Below, one piece after another: positions 1 through 9,062 of a DNA stretch of 64,000 nt (positions are counted from its first letter, which is position 1; each line of letters starts with the position of its first letter). A model generated the notes under the pieces. It was not told where the DNA came from, made no database searches, and saw only the letters and a program-made list of their open reading frames with translations. Origin of the DNA: Pseudarthrobacter sp. ATCC 49987. Its GTDB lineage: Bacteria > Actinomycetota > Actinomycetes > Actinomycetales > Micrococcaceae. The stretch is taken from positions 124,001 to 188,000 of the forward strand of contig NZ_JAABNS010000001.1 of the NCBI RefSeq assembly GCF_009928425.1, in the 5' to 3' direction. Made by a program: the position numbers and the translations under genes.

Positions 1-1
1 G

Positions 2-16
2 ACGCCGGCCCGGCGT
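2..16. terminator. Small inverted repeat at window edge, possible terminator
   Basis: ACGCCGG and CCGGCGT form a perfect 7-bp inverted repeat with a one-base centre, followed by a short T-rich stretch. It lies beyond the 3' end of the leftward hydrolase gene and could also end a gene lying outside the window. There is no long T tract, so this is tentative. Confidence 0.3.
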
Positions 17-76
17 TTCGTGTCAAAGTGCCCCCGGACGGCCGCGCGGCTCAGCCCCGGACGGCCGCGGGTGGCC

Positions 77-943
<867 letters not shown>

Positions 944-1043
944 TCAGTGCGTGCGCGGCCCGGCGCTGGTGCCAAAGCGCTGGTGCCACTGTACGGAACC
1001 AACGCCGTCCGGCGGCAGGGTGTTCCCGGGATTTCCGCCTGGC

Positions 1044-1059
1044 ATACCCCAGGGGGTAT
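1044..1059. promoter_or_regulatory. CsoR-type operator
   Basis: ATACCCC-AG-GGGGTAT is a perfect 7-2-7 palindrome, the form known for CsoR-family (copper or persulfide sensing) repressors of actinobacteria. A possible -10 element TATAGT (1057-1062) overlaps its right arm, so a bound repressor would block the promoter. The downstream gene encodes a Cys-rich 55-residue protein. No csoR gene is visible in the window. Confidence 0.65.
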
Positions 1060-1095
1060 AGTGGACGGCAAGGACCTACCAAAAAGGAGAACCAG

Positions 1096-1263
1096 ATGTG
1101 CCGACAGGTTGCATGCAAGAAGTGCGGTAAGACCACCTGGGCTGGCTGCGGCCAGCACGTTGATCAGGTCATGCGGGGCGTCAAGAGCGCCGACCGCTGC
1201 AAGGGTCACGAGGGTGAAGTCAGCACCAAGACCGGCTTCTTCGCCAAGCTCTTCGGCCGCTAA
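1096..1263 (+). CDS. Small Cys-rich CxxC protein (55 aa)
   Basis: A 55-residue protein beginning MCRQVACKKCGKTTWAGCG, with five cysteines (C2, C7, C10, C18 and C35) and two histidines (H20 and H38), which suggests a metal-binding knuckle. The CGKTTWAGCGQH core is, from memory, found in small uncharacterised proteins of many bacteria. The start is clear: AAAAGGAGA lies just upstream of the ATG. The CsoR-like palindrome about 40 bp upstream suggests control by copper or sulfane sulfur. A strong hairpin follows the stop, so this is probably a monocistronic unit. The basic C-terminus ends FFAKLFGR. Function is unknown; binding of copper or zinc is inference. Confidence 0.75.
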   Translation: MCRQVACKKCGKTTWAGCGQHVDQVMRGVKSADRCKGHEGEVSTKTGFFAKLFGR

Positions 1264-1281
1264 GCCCGGTTCTCCGGCATC

Positions 1282-1318
1282 CAGGGCCCCCGTCGCACAC
1301 AGTGCGGCGGGGGCCCTG
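1282..1318 (+). terminator. Strong hairpin terminator after the small CxxC gene
   Basis: Arms of 17 bases (1282-1298 and 1302-1318) pair fully with one G-U and a 3-base ACA loop. The hairpin begins 18 bases after the stop codon. There is no T tract, which is common for high-GC actinobacterial terminators. It lies between convergent genes and may serve both. Confidence 0.7.
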
Positions 1319-1346
1319 CCCGTTAACGAGCCCCCCGTTACCAGCC

Positions 1347-2246
1347 CTACCCCAGCAGCGCCCGCACCACCACGTCCGTCAGTTCGTGGAACACGGCCAG
1401 GCGCTCCTCGCTCTCGAGGTCCTCGCCCCACGTGTAGATGGTGAGCGCGTAGGAGCGCTCGCCGGACGTCAGGAGGGCCGCGTCGTGGACATAGCCCTCC
1501 ACCTCGCCATACTTGTGCTGCACCGTGATGTCCGGGCCGACGGCGGCTGTAATCAGCCGTTCGTTGTTGGTCTGCTGCATGTAGCCCAGCAGTTCCTGCG
1601 TGTGCTCGGCGTTCAGCAGCTTCCCGGTGGAGAGCTGCTTGAGCAGCGCCGCCATCTCGGCCGGGGTCAGCAGGTTCTGTTCCGGGTCGTAGCTGATCCC
1701 GATCGACGCGGCGTACTCGATCAGCTTGGGGTAGCCGATGTCCTGCATCAGCAGCAGCCAGGAGTCGTCGCTGCTCGTGTTGACCATCGCCTGGAGCTGG
1801 AACGCGGCGTCGTAGCTGCCCAGCGGCACGTCGAGCGACTTCTCGCCGGTTTCCACCAGATGGTAGTAGGCGGCCGCGGTGATGATCTTGGCGGTGCTCG
1901 CGGCCACAAACTCGGACCCGTCGCCGTAGCTGCGCGGCTCCCCGCCGCGGGTGTCCTGGACGACGACGCCGATCCGGTAGCCGGAGTTCTCGGCCAGGAT
2001 CCGCCGGATCTCGGCGTCGAGGTCGACGGCGGCCCGCGGGGCCTGCGGCGCCGCCGCGGCGGCCGGTTTCTGCCACTGCTCGTCCGGGCCGGCCAGGAAG
2101 TCCGTCCGGGGGACCGGACCGGTGCGGACGACGGCGAAGGTCACCACGCCCAGCAGCACCAGCACCGTCGCCGCCCAGAGCAGGAGCAACTTGCCCCGGG
2201 CGTTGAGGGACTTGGCGGCCGGGCGGGATGGTCCCGAGGTGTTCAT
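1347..2246 (-). CDS. Membrane-anchored class A beta-lactamase-like serine hydrolase
   Basis: The 299-residue protein has one N-terminal membrane segment (about residues 18-41), then an Ala/Pro-rich linker and a beta-lactamase/transpeptidase-like domain facing outward. The SxxK motif is S117-T-A-K120. The second motif reads S159-D-D rather than SDN. The third is K245-Y-G rather than KTG. It therefore resembles the class A fold but departs from true beta-lactamases at two motifs, and a peptidoglycan-related or inactive role is as likely as drug hydrolysis. I start at the ATG with a GGAAGG ribosome site 10 bases upstream; an in-frame TTG 8 codons earlier has no such site. Confidence 0.8.
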   Translation of the reverse strand: MNTSGPSRPAAKSLNARGKLLLLWAATVLVLLGVVTFAVVRTGPVPRTDFLAGPDEQWQKPAAAAAPQAPRAAVDLDAEIRRILAENSGYRIGVVVQDTRGGEPRSYGDGSEFVAASTAKIITAAAYYHLVETGEKSLDVPLGSYDAAFQLQAMVNTSSDDSWLLLMQDIGYPKLIEYAASIGISYDPEQNLLTPAEMAALLKQLSTGKLLNAEHTQELLGYMQQTNNERLITAAVGPDITVQHKYGEVEGYVHDAALLTSGERSYALTIYTWGEDLESEERLAVFHELTDVVVRALLG

Positions 2247-2451
2247 GTGGTGCAGGACCTTCCAGGTCAAAAGGGTGGGGGTTCCTGCAATCTATGCCGG
2301 GCGGAGGGGCATGTCCACGCCCCGCGCGGGGCGGCCCGAAGGTGAGGGCAAACTCCCAGCTGGGACCGCCGCGGACAGCCGCCGGCCCGTTGTCCCACCA
2401 CCGGCGGCGCCCTCACCAGGAACCCGTGCCCGCCGCATTAGGCTGGCAGGT

Positions 2452-3372
2452 ATGCCGAAGAAGATTACCGTCAGCCTGCCGGACGCGACCCTGCGGGAGT
2501 ACCTCCAGCCCCACCCGGACGTCACTGTCCTCGAGTGGGACCTGTCCGGGGAACCGCCCCAGCCGCACATCGACATCGTGGTCCCGCCCTACATGGGCGG
2601 CCCGCAGGTCCTGCGCGGCCTGGAAGCGGCGGAAACCGGGCTCGTGCAAAGCCAGTCGATCGGGTACGACGGCGTCGCGGAGTTCCTGCCGGCCGGCCGG
2701 GTGTTCGCCAATGCCGCCGGCGTCCACGAAACCTCCACCGCGGAACTGGCCCTCGCCCTGATCCTGGCCAGCCAGCGCGAGCTCCCGCGGTTGCTGCAGA
2801 ACCAGCGGGAGGGCCGCTGGGAGAGCCGGTCCACCGCCAGCCTGGCCGACCGCCGCGTGCTGATCGTCGGCTACGGCGGCGTCGGCAAAGCGATCGAGGA
2901 CCGGCTGTTGGCCTTCGAAACCACGGTGACCCGGGTGGCCAGCAAGGCGCGGACGGACGAGCGCGGCCACGTCCACGGCATTGACGAGCTGCACAGCCTG
3001 CTGCCGGAGCACGACATCGTGATCGTGGGGGTTCCGCTCAGCGACGCCACCCGCCACCTCATTGACGACGCCTTCCTCTCCGCCATGCCCGACGGCGCCC
3101 TGCTGGTCAACGTGGCCCGTGGACCGGTCGCGGACACCGAGGCCCTGGTCCGGCACACCGCCGCCGGCCGGATCCGCGCCGCGCTGGACGTCACCGATCC
3201 CGAGCCGCTGCCGCAGGACCACCCGCTGTGGGGGATCCCCGGCGTCATCATCAGCCCGCATGTGGGCGGGGCGAGCTCGGCCATGCGCCCGCGGATGGGC
3301 CGGCTCGTCCAGCGGCAGATCGAACTCATGATGGCGGGTGAACCGCCGGCGAACGTGGTTCTGGGCGGCTAA
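2452..3372 (+). CDS. D-2-hydroxyacid dehydrogenase, NAD(P)-binding
   Basis: The 306-residue protein is a D-isomer-specific 2-hydroxyacid dehydrogenase, which interconverts 2-oxo and 2-hydroxy acids with NAD(P)H in the cytosol. The Rossmann glycine motif is GYGGVG (140-145). The catalytic trio is R223 (NVARGP), E251 (TDPEPL) and H270 (ISPHVGG). Length fits the short members of the family. The reading frame stays open far upstream, but conserved-looking sequence begins at MPKKITVSLP, so I use that ATG. It is convergent with the VOC gene that follows. The exact substrate cannot be read from sequence. Confidence 0.88.
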   Translation: MPKKITVSLPDATLREYLQPHPDVTVLEWDLSGEPPQPHIDIVVPPYMGGPQVLRGLEAAETGLVQSQSIGYDGVAEFLPAGRVFANAAGVHETSTAELALALILASQRELPRLLQNQREGRWESRSTASLADRRVLIVGYGGVGKAIEDRLLAFETTVTRVASKARTDERGHVHGIDELHSLLPEHDIVIVGVPLSDATRHLIDDAFLSAMPDGALLVNVARGPVADTEALVRHTAAGRIRAALDVTDPEPLPQDHPLWGIPGVIISPHVGGASSAMRPRMGRLVQRQIELMMAGEPPANVVLGG

Positions 3373-3488
3373 GTCAGCGGGGGCGAGGACGCAGAACTCG
3401 TTGCAGGTTTAACATTCGTCACGCCGGTCCCCTCGGGTCCACCACGCAAGCTACACCGGACCGGCGACCGGGCACACCGGCCAGGCCC

Positions 3489-3926
3489 TCAGTTTTTCTT
3501 CAGTTCCTCGGCGAGCATCACAAGGATGCCGCTGGGACCGCGGAGGTATGTGAGTTTGTAGATGTCTTTGTAGGTCGCCACGCCGCGAAGCGGATGGCAG
3601 CCGTGCCTCGCGGCTATTTCCAGTGCTTCGCCGATGTTAGGGACTGAGAACGCGACCCGGTGCATGCCGATGTCGTTGGGACGGGTGGGCGCCGTCTCGA
3701 TCGCCTCGGGGTAGATGTACTCAAAGAGTTCGAGGCGGCCGTGACCGTCCGGCGTTTCGAGCATGGCAATGTTGGCGTGATTGCCGTCAAGCCCGACGGC
3801 GGTGTCGGTCCATTCGCCGCTGACGGTGTCGCGGCCGACGACCGCCAGGCCGAGGTCGGTGAAGAAGGCGATAGCCTCCTCCAGGTCTCGCACGGCGATG
3901 CCGACGTTCTCAAGTCTGATGTCCAT
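3489..3926 (-). CDS. VOC-family (glyoxalase/bleomycin-resistance fold) protein
   Basis: A 145-residue single-domain protein of the vicinal oxygen chelate superfamily. It opens with the typical strand IRLENVGIAVRDLEEAIAFF and ends with the metal-site strand GPSGILVMLAEEL. These enzymes bind a divalent metal and act as lyases, dioxygenases or antibiotic-binding proteins; the family does not fix the reaction. The start is uncertain. An in-frame GTG three codons upstream lacks a ribosome site, while GAGGAG abuts the chosen ATG very closely. Confidence 0.8.
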   Translation of the reverse strand: MDIRLENVGIAVRDLEEAIAFFTDLGLAVVGRDTVSGEWTDTAVGLDGNHANIAMLETPDGHGRLELFEYIYPEAIETAPTRPNDIGMHRVAFSVPNIGEALEIAARHGCHPLRGVATYKDIYKLTYLRGPSGILVMLAEELKKN

Positions 3927-4069
3927 GCTCCTCACGCTACCGAGACGGCCCGGCCCAGATCCAGCGTCGACGGGCTGCCCGCCACATATAATTCGAGCAT
4001 GCCAATCCCGCGCCTTGACCGAAGCAACCTCGTCCAGCCGTCCGCCCTCAAACAGTACGGAAGCGGGCT

Positions 4070-5056
4070 GTGAGCGGCGGTCTCGTCGCCCTGCTGGACG
4101 ACATCGCAGCCCTGGCCAAGATTGCGGCCGCCTCGGTGGACGACGTCGCAGCCGGAGCGGCCAAGGCGGGGGCCAAGGCCGCGGGCGTGGTCATTGACGA
4201 CGCCGCCGTCACCCCGCAGTACGTGTCCGGCACGGACCCGTCCCGCGAACTGCCGATGATCAAGCGGATCTTCTGGGGCTCGCTCCGGAACAAGCTGTTG
4301 ATCATCCTGCCGGCGCTGCTGCTCATCAGCGCCTTCATCCCGGGTGTCATTCCGTTCATTCTCATGGCGGGCGGCACCTACCTCTGCTACGAGGGTGCCG
4401 AGAAGGTTTGGCACAAGCTCCGCGGCCACCACGAAGCCGACGAAGACACTCCAGCGGTCGACCGGGGTCCGGAGGCGGAGGCCAAGGTCACCAAGGGCGC
4501 CATCACCACCGACTTCATCCTCTCCTGCGAGATCATGGTCATCGCGATGAACGAGGTGGCGGCCGAATCCCTGTGGGTTCGGGCCTCCATCCTGGTCGCA
4601 GTGGCGATCGCGATCACGGCGGCCGTGTACGGCGCCGTCGCGCTCATCGTCAAGATGGACGACATCGGCCTGCACCTGACCACCAAGGACTCCGCGGGCT
4701 CCCAGCGCTTCGGCGAGCTGCTCGTCCGGGGCATGCCTGCGGTCCTGACCACGATCACCGTTATCGGGACGGTCGCCATGCTGTGGGTCGGCGGCCACAT
4801 CATGCTGCAGGGCGCCCATGACCTCGGCTGGCACCTGCCGTACGACCTGGTCCACCTCCTCGAGGCCCCCTTTGCCGGGATCCCGGTGGTAGGCGGCTTC
4901 CTGGCCTGGCTTGTCAACACCCTGTGCTCGGCCGTCCTTGGTCTCGCCTGGGGCCTCGTCGTCATGGCCATCCTTCACCCGCTGCTCAACGCGCTGCCAT
5001 TCGGCAAGAAGGAAGGCGGGCACGAGGAGGGCGACGTCCGCGCCGCCGCCGACTGA
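4070..5056 (+). CDS. DUF808 (YedI-like) membrane protein
   Basis: A 328-residue integral membrane protein that begins with the DUF808 hallmark SGGLVALLDDIAALAKIAA. Next come the conserved IKRIFWGSLRNKLLIILPALLLIS segment and YEGAEKVWHKL. Several hydrophobic helices follow through residue 315. The family has no established function. The start codon is GTG, placed so that the conserved N-terminus is at residue 1. It lies about 100 bp upstream of the exporter pair, transcribed in the same direction but with no clear link. Confidence 0.9.
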   Translation: MSGGLVALLDDIAALAKIAAASVDDVAAGAAKAGAKAAGVVIDDAAVTPQYVSGTDPSRELPMIKRIFWGSLRNKLLIILPALLLISAFIPGVIPFILMAGGTYLCYEGAEKVWHKLRGHHEADEDTPAVDRGPEAEAKVTKGAITTDFILSCEIMVIAMNEVAAESLWVRASILVAVAIAITAAVYGAVALIVKMDDIGLHLTTKDSAGSQRFGELLVRGMPAVLTTITVIGTVAMLWVGGHIMLQGAHDLGWHLPYDLVHLLEAPFAGIPVVGGFLAWLVNTLCSAVLGLAWGLVVMAILHPLLNALPFGKKEGGHEEGDVRAAAD

Positions 5057-5158
5057 GACCTGCCCCGATCCGCCCTGAGAGGAACCCAGCCCACTCCCGG
5101 GATCCGGACGTAAACTAACCTTCGGATCACTCTGCGTGACACGTGGCTTGGAGTACGG

Positions 5159-6898
5159 ATGCTCTGGAAACTGCTCGTCGAATACCTGAGGCCGCAGCGG
5201 CGGCTGCTGCTCGCCGTCGTCGTCTTCCAGCTGGCGGCGTCCATCGCCTCGCTGTACCTGCCCACTCTGAACGCGGACATCATCGACCAGGGTGTGGCGC
5301 GCGGGGACACCGACTACATCATGCGCACCGGCGGCGAGATGCTCATGATCACGCTGCTGCAGATCGCCTGCACCATCGCCGCAGTCTACTTCGGCGCGAA
5401 GGCCGCGATGGCGCTGGGCCGGGACGTGCGCGGGGCGATCTTCACCCGGGTCGCTGAGTTCTCCGAGCAGGAAGTGACCCGGTTCGGCGCGCCGAGCCTG
5501 ATCACCCGGTCCACCAACGACGTCCAGCAGGTCCAGCAGCTGGTGCTGATGTCCGCCACGCTGATGGTCACCGCGCCCATGCTGAGCATCGGCGGCGTCA
5601 TCATGGCCGTCCGGCAGGACGTGCAGCTGTCCTGGCTGATCGCCGTCAGCGTGCCGGTGCTGCTCATCGCTGTGGGGCTGATCGTCACGCGGATGGTGCC
5701 GCTGTTCCGGCTCATGCAGACCCGGATCGACACGGTCAACCGGGTGCTGCGCGAACAGCTCACCGGCATCCGCGTGGTCCGCGCCTTCGTCCGCGAGGAC
5801 ATCGAGACCGCCCGCTTCGGCCGCGCCAACGAGGACGTCACGGACACCGCACTGCGTGCCGGCCGGCTGATGGCGCTCGCATTCCCCACCGTGATGCTGG
5901 TGCTGAACGTCTCGTCCGTGGCGGTGATCTGGTTCGGGGCGTTCCGGATCGAGGACGGTTCCATGCAGGTTGGCACCATGATTGCGTTCCTGAGCTACCT
6001 CATGCAGATCCTGATGTCCGTCATGATGGCCACCTTCATGGCGATCATGATCCCGCGCGCCGCCGTCTCCGGGGACCGGATCGGTGCGGTGCTGGGCACC
6101 GAATCGAGCGTCCGGCCGCCCGAGCACCCGGTCAGCCTCTCCGGCCGCACCGCCCGCGGCGAACTGGAAATGCGCGACGTCGGATTCGCCTACCCGGGTG
6201 CCGAGGCGCCGGTCCTCTCGGACGTGAGCTTCACCGCCCGCGCCGGGCAGACGACGGCGATCATCGGGTCGACCGGTTCGGGCAAGACCACCCTGGTGAA
6301 CCTGATGCCGCGGCTGTTCGACGCCACCTCCGGCTCGGTGCGGATCGACGGCGTGGACGTGCGCGAGCTGCACCCGGACCTGCTCTGGGGGCACATCGGC
6401 CTGGTCCCGCAGAAGCCTTATCTGTTCTCGGGCACTGTGCGCAGCAACCTGCTCTACGGCAAACCCGACGCCACCGAGGACGAACTCTGGCGGGCGCTGG
6501 CCATCGCGCAGGCGGAGGATTTCGTCCGCGGGATGGAGGGCGGGCTGGACGCGCCGATCTCGCAGGGCGGTACCAACGTCTCCGGCGGGCAGCGGCAGCG
6601 GATCGCGATAGCCCGGGCGCTGGTGAAACGGCCCGAGCTCTACATCTTTGACGACTCGTTCTCCTCGCTGGACACCGCAACGGATGCCCGGCTGCGGCAG
6701 GCGCTCAGGCAGCACACCGCCGGCGCCACCCTGGTGATCATCGCCCAGCGGGTGTCCAGCATCGTGGACGCGGACCAGATCCTAGTGCTCGACGACGGCA
6801 GGATCGTCGCGCACGGAACGCACGAGGAGCTGCTGGAGACCTCGGAGACGTACCAGGAGATCGTGAATTCCCAGCTCGCGGCGGAGGAGGCGGTATGA
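5159..6898 (+). CDS. Heterodimeric ABC exporter, subunit A (fused permease-ATPase)
   Basis: The 579-residue half-transporter has six membrane helices (about 15-300) followed by a nucleotide-binding domain. Walker A is GSTGSGKT with K376, the signature is NVSGGQRQR, and Walker B reads LYIFDDSFSSLD. The residue at the catalytic Glu position is Asp499, the mark of the degenerate ATP site in heterodimeric exporters of the BmrCD/TM287-288 type. Its partner overlaps by four bases (ATGA), so the two are co-translated. Likely role: export of drugs, lipids or peptides across the cytoplasmic membrane. GGAG precedes the ATG. Confidence 0.93.
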   Translation: MLWKLLVEYLRPQRRLLLAVVVFQLAASIASLYLPTLNADIIDQGVARGDTDYIMRTGGEMLMITLLQIACTIAAVYFGAKAAMALGRDVRGAIFTRVAEFSEQEVTRFGAPSLITRSTNDVQQVQQLVLMSATLMVTAPMLSIGGVIMAVRQDVQLSWLIAVSVPVLLIAVGLIVTRMVPLFRLMQTRIDTVNRVLREQLTGIRVVRAFVREDIETARFGRANEDVTDTALRAGRLMALAFPTVMLVLNVSSVAVIWFGAFRIEDGSMQVGTMIAFLSYLMQILMSVMMATFMAIMIPRAAVSGDRIGAVLGTESSVRPPEHPVSLSGRTARGELEMRDVGFAYPGAEAPVLSDVSFTARAGQTTAIIGSTGSGKTTLVNLMPRLFDATSGSVRIDGVDVRELHPDLLWGHIGLVPQKPYLFSGTVRSNLLYGKPDATEDELWRALAIAQAEDFVRGMEGGLDAPISQGGTNVSGGQRQRIAIARALVKRPELYIFDDSFSSLDTATDARLRQALRQHTAGATLVIIAQRVSSIVDADQILVLDDGRIVAHGTHEELLETSETYQEIVNSQLAAEEAV

Positions 6899-8925
6899 GC
6901 AAGGTCGAGTCCCAGACGCCCGGAACCGGTGCTGGCGCCGGAGCTTCCGGCAGCGCTGGCGCCGGCGAGGAGGCCCCTCTCCGCATTCCCCGACCGCGCG
7001 GCGGACCCGGCCACGGCGGCCCCTTCGCCGGGATGAACATCCCGGCCGAGAAGGCAATGAACTTCGGCCCCTCGGCCAAACGGCTGCTGGGCGAACTCCG
7101 CCCCGAACGGCTCTGGCTGACGCTGGTACTGCTCCTCGCCGTCGTAAGCGTGACGTTCTCCGTGATCGGTCCGCGGCTGCTGGGCGAGGGCACCAACCTG
7201 ATCTTCGCCGGCGTCGTGTCCAAGCAGCTGCCTGCCGGGGTGAGCCAGTCCCAGCTGATCGCGCAGCTGCGGGCTGCAGGGGAGAACCAGAAGGCGGACA
7301 TGCTTAGCGCCATGTCGCTGACGCCCGGCACCGGGATCGACTTCGCCGCGCTGTCCTCCGTGCTGCTGTGGGCGTTGGCCCTGTACGTGCTGGCCTCGGG
7401 CTTTATGTGGATCCAGGCGTACATCCTCAACGGCGTCGTGCAGCGCACCGTGTACCGGCTGCGCGAGCGGATCGAGGCGAAGATCAACCGGCTGCCGCTG
7501 CGCTACTTCGACACCGTGCAGCGCGGCGAGCTGCTCAGCCGGGTGACCAACGACGTCGACAACATTTCCCAGAGCCTGCAGCAGTCCATCAGCCAGGCGG
7601 TGACCTCGGTGCTGACCGTGGTGGGGGTGCTGGTGATGATGGTCATCCTCTCGCCGACGCTGGCCATCATCGCCCTTGTGACCATTCCGCTGACCTTGGT
7701 GACCACCACGGTGATCGCCAAGCGCTCGCAGAAGCTGTTCGTGGCGCAGTGGAAGAACACCGGCGAGCTGAACGGCCAGATCGAGGAGACCTACACCGGG
7801 CATGCGCTGGTGAAGGTCTTCGGCCGGCAGCGCGAGGTGGAGGAGCGGTTCCGGCAGAAGAACGTGGAGCTGTACCAGGCCAGCTTCGGCGCGCAGTTCA
7901 TTTCCGGGCTGATCATGCCGGCCATGACGTTTATCGGGAACCTGGTCTATGTCGGGATCGCCGTGGTGGGCGGGCTGCAGGTGGCCTCCGGCGCGATGCA
8001 GCTGGGCGACGTGCAGGCGTTCATCCAGTATTCGCGGCAGTTCACCCAGCCGCTGGCCCAGCTGGGCTCGATGGCAAACCTGCTGCAGTCCGGGGTGGCA
8101 AGCGCCGAGCGGGTGTTCGAGCTGCTGGACACCGAGGAGCAGTCGGCCGATCCGGTGCCGTCTCAGGCGCCCGACGGCGGGCGGGGCCGGCTGGTGTTCG
8201 AGGACGTGTCCTTCGCGTATTCGCCGGACAAGCCGCTGATTTCATCTTTGAGTTTGGTCGCGGAGCCGGGGCAGACGGTGGCGATTGTGGGCCCGACCGG
8301 GGCGGGGAAGACCACGCTGGTGAACCTGATGATGCGCTTCTACGAGCTCGACGCCGGCCGGATCACGCTGGACGGCGTGGACGTCGCCGCGATGTCCCGG
8401 CACGAGCTGCGCTCGCGGATGGGCATGGTGCTGCAGGACACCTGGCTGTTCGGCGGCACCATCCGGGACAACATCGCCTACGGCCGGCCGTCGGCGACCG
8501 AGGCGGAGATCCTGGAGGCGGCGAAGGCGACCTACGTGGACCGGTTCGTCCGGTCCCTGCCGCATGGCTACGACACCGTACTCGACGACGAGGGTGCCAA
8601 TGTCTCGGCGGGGGAGAAGCAGCTGCTGACGATTGCCCGGGCGTTCCTGGCCCGGCCGTCGGTGCTGATTCTGGACGAGGCAACCAGCTCGGTGGATACC
8701 CGCACCGAGGTGCTGGTGCAAAAAGCGATGAGCGCGCTGCGGTCCGACCGGACGTCGTTTGTCATTGCCCACCGGCTTTCCACCATCCGCGACGCCGACC
8801 TCATCCTGGTGATGGAGGCCGGGCAGATCGTAGAGCAGGGGACGCATGCTTCACTTCTCGAGGCCGGCGGGGCGTATGCCCGGCTGTACGCGGCGCAGTT
8901 CGCGGCTCCTGTGGCGGAGGTCTAA
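6895..8925 (+). CDS. Heterodimeric ABC exporter, subunit B (fused permease-ATPase)
   Basis: This 676-residue partner has a Gly/Ala-rich cytosolic N-terminal extension (about 65 residues), six membrane helices with a large first outer loop, and a C-terminal nucleotide-binding domain. Walker A is GPTGAGKTT, Walker B LILDEATSSVD keeps the catalytic Glu, and the H-loop is IAHRLSTI. The signature is NVSAGEKQ instead of LSGGQ. Subunit A lacks the Glu and subunit B has the odd signature, so together they would form one degenerate and one active ATP site. The 3' third of this gene is duplicated as a damaged copy about 2.2 kb downstream. Confidence 0.93.
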   Translation: MSKVESQTPGTGAGAGASGSAGAGEEAPLRIPRPRGGPGHGGPFAGMNIPAEKAMNFGPSAKRLLGELRPERLWLTLVLLLAVVSVTFSVIGPRLLGEGTNLIFAGVVSKQLPAGVSQSQLIAQLRAAGENQKADMLSAMSLTPGTGIDFAALSSVLLWALALYVLASGFMWIQAYILNGVVQRTVYRLRERIEAKINRLPLRYFDTVQRGELLSRVTNDVDNISQSLQQSISQAVTSVLTVVGVLVMMVILSPTLAIIALVTIPLTLVTTTVIAKRSQKLFVAQWKNTGELNGQIEETYTGHALVKVFGRQREVEERFRQKNVELYQASFGAQFISGLIMPAMTFIGNLVYVGIAVVGGLQVASGAMQLGDVQAFIQYSRQFTQPLAQLGSMANLLQSGVASAERVFELLDTEEQSADPVPSQAPDGGRGRLVFEDVSFAYSPDKPLISSLSLVAEPGQTVAIVGPTGAGKTTLVNLMMRFYELDAGRITLDGVDVAAMSRHELRSRMGMVLQDTWLFGGTIRDNIAYGRPSATEAEILEAAKATYVDRFVRSLPHGYDTVLDDEGANVSAGEKQLLTIARAFLARPSVLILDEATSSVDTRTEVLVQKAMSALRSDRTSFVIAHRLSTIRDADLILVMEAGQIVEQGTHASLLEAGGAYARLYAAQFAAPVAEV

Positions 8926-9062
8926 GGGTGCAAGGGCAGGCAAGCGGCTCGGCATAAGGTGAGGTGTCGGCAAATTGAAATGCCTCGTCAGCTTTATCTG
9001 ACAAAGGCGGAATCGTAAGAGGCGCGAGTGCGCTCCTCACCTCTCGAAGGATGGAAGAACGC

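Noticed and set aside
2354..2365. Palindrome TCCCAGCTGGGA upstream of the 2-hydroxyacid dehydrogenase
   Set aside because: Short GC-rich palindromes are frequent here and it matches no operator I know.
3932..6715. A 927-codon leftward open frame opposite the DUF808 and exporter genes
   Set aside because: It is rich in His, Asp, Gln, Arg and Gly with no domain, and mirrors real rightward genes; an antisense artefact of high GC.
6640..7803. A 387-codon leftward frame opposite the exporter genes
   Set aside because: Same antisense composition bias; no ribosome site or domain.
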